Positions 63,731-64,000 of a stretch of 64,000 bases of DNA are shown here, piece after piece. This DNA comes from Actinobacteria bacterium IMCC26077 (GTDB lineage Bacteria; Actinomycetota; Actinomycetes; Nanopelagicales; Nanopelagicaceae). Location of the stretch: contig CP015606.1 of assembly GCA_002284915.1 (NCBI GenBank), positions 62,001 through 126,000 of the forward strand. The letters are read 5' to 3'. Numbering within the stretch: the stretch's first letter is position 1; the number at the start of each line of letters is the position of its first letter. The notes under the pieces are model-generated. The model ran no database searches. It was not told where the DNA came from and worked only from the letters and a program-made list of their open reading frames with translations. The translations under genes and the position numbers were made by a program.

Positions 63731-64000
63731 TTAACTATTGAGAACTTGGAGCAGGCCTTCTACCGAATCTTCTACCATTTCGAGGACCTTTTCAAAGGCG
63801 CGCTCTGCGAGGCCGTAGGGATCGGGGACTTCCAACCTTTTTGCCTCAGCTCCGTTCGGGTCGATGTGGCTAAGCGCGGGATCAAATTGGCGGAGATAAA
63901 AAACCTTCTCGGCATCTGTCGAAGTTCGGGCGAGCTTCACAACGTTTTGGTAATTACTAGCATCCATCACCAGAATCAAATCTCGGTTGGAGTAGAAGTC
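63731..64000 (-). CDS. Low-molecular-weight protein-tyrosine phosphatase, C-terminal part
   Basis: C-terminal segment only; the gene continues past base 64000. DLILVMDASNYQNVVKLA is the LMW-PTP block after the P-loop, and PDPYGLAERAFEKVLEMVED holds the catalytic general-acid Asp in DPYG. The Cys-x5-Arg P-loop lies outside the window. These enzymes act on phosphotyrosine or arsenate, or control polysaccharide export. It ends 11 nt before the zinc dehydrogenase gene and may be co-transcribed with it. Confidence 0.9.
   Translation of the reverse strand, partial: DFYSNRDLILVMDASNYQNVVKLARTSTDAEKVFYLRQFDPALSHIDPNGAEAKRLEVPDPYGLAERAFEKVLEMVEDSVEGLLQVLNS

Overview
The window comes from the chromosome of a small-genome actinobacterium. 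Actinobacterial markers seen here are mshA (mycothiol), CarD, ClpC with two N-terminal repeats, DUF3263 and DUF2516 proteins, the 32-residue ribosomal protein bS22, and the phoU / phoR-phoP / lipoprotein / carD / ispD / ispF / cysS / rlmB order known from Streptomyces. Moderate GC, very tight packing and many 4-bp stop/start overlaps suggest a streamlined planktonic lineage such as freshwater acI (Nanopelagicales). That placement is an inference; no rRNA gene is present to test it. There are no insertion sequences, phage genes, CRISPR arrays or gene-free stretches above 300 bp. The longest intergenic gaps, about 100 to 150 bp, carry promoters, operators or terminators.

Layout: 1-830 is the 5' part of groL with a promoter and CIRCE operator. 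843-9520 holds small metabolic genes (decarboxylase, SDR/DUF2867 protein, type II NADH dehydrogenase, threonine aldolase-patatin-DinB) and an orphan LuxR-type regulator next to a membrane protein, with a dense palindrome cluster between them. 9532-14535 is a sugar ABC importer operon (binding lipoprotein, two permeases) that continues into an SDR and a zinc alcohol dehydrogenase. mgsA, tRNA-Thr and a 661-residue secreted repeat protein follow. 17291-26481 holds a sugar-acid enolase-superfamily enzyme, an SGNH hydrolase, the rlmB-cysS-ispF-ispD-carD block and the phosphate regulon genes phoP, phoR and phoU. 26486-31737 holds gpmA, ybjN, mshA and small conserved genes, including two membrane peptides that are easily missed.

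31764-35578 encodes two secreted proteins flanking bS22. proC, a cysteine-rich conserved protein, radA, mutY and clpC follow. 42071-54417 is a long minus-strand block (S51 peptidase, argA, lysS, coaX, nadC, nadB, panC, folK, folB, folP, folE, ftsH, hpt, tilS) for cofactor synthesis, purine salvage, translation and proteolysis. Upstream are a NlpC/P60 cell-wall hydrolase and an unusual secreted nuclease with lamin-tail and PASTA domains. The right end has EamA transporters, a SpoU methyltransferase, mmsA, a zinc dehydrogenase and a partial tyrosine phosphatase.

A recurring signal is a TANNNT hexamer 6-8 nt before the start codon in genes lacking a Shine-Dalgarno sequence, which predicts many leaderless mRNAs and fixes several start codons. 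Other main leads are a two-repeat PhoP-like box between phoR and phoU, a PhoR-type kinase without membrane segments, the palindrome cluster by the LuxR gene, and the new-looking secreted proteins.
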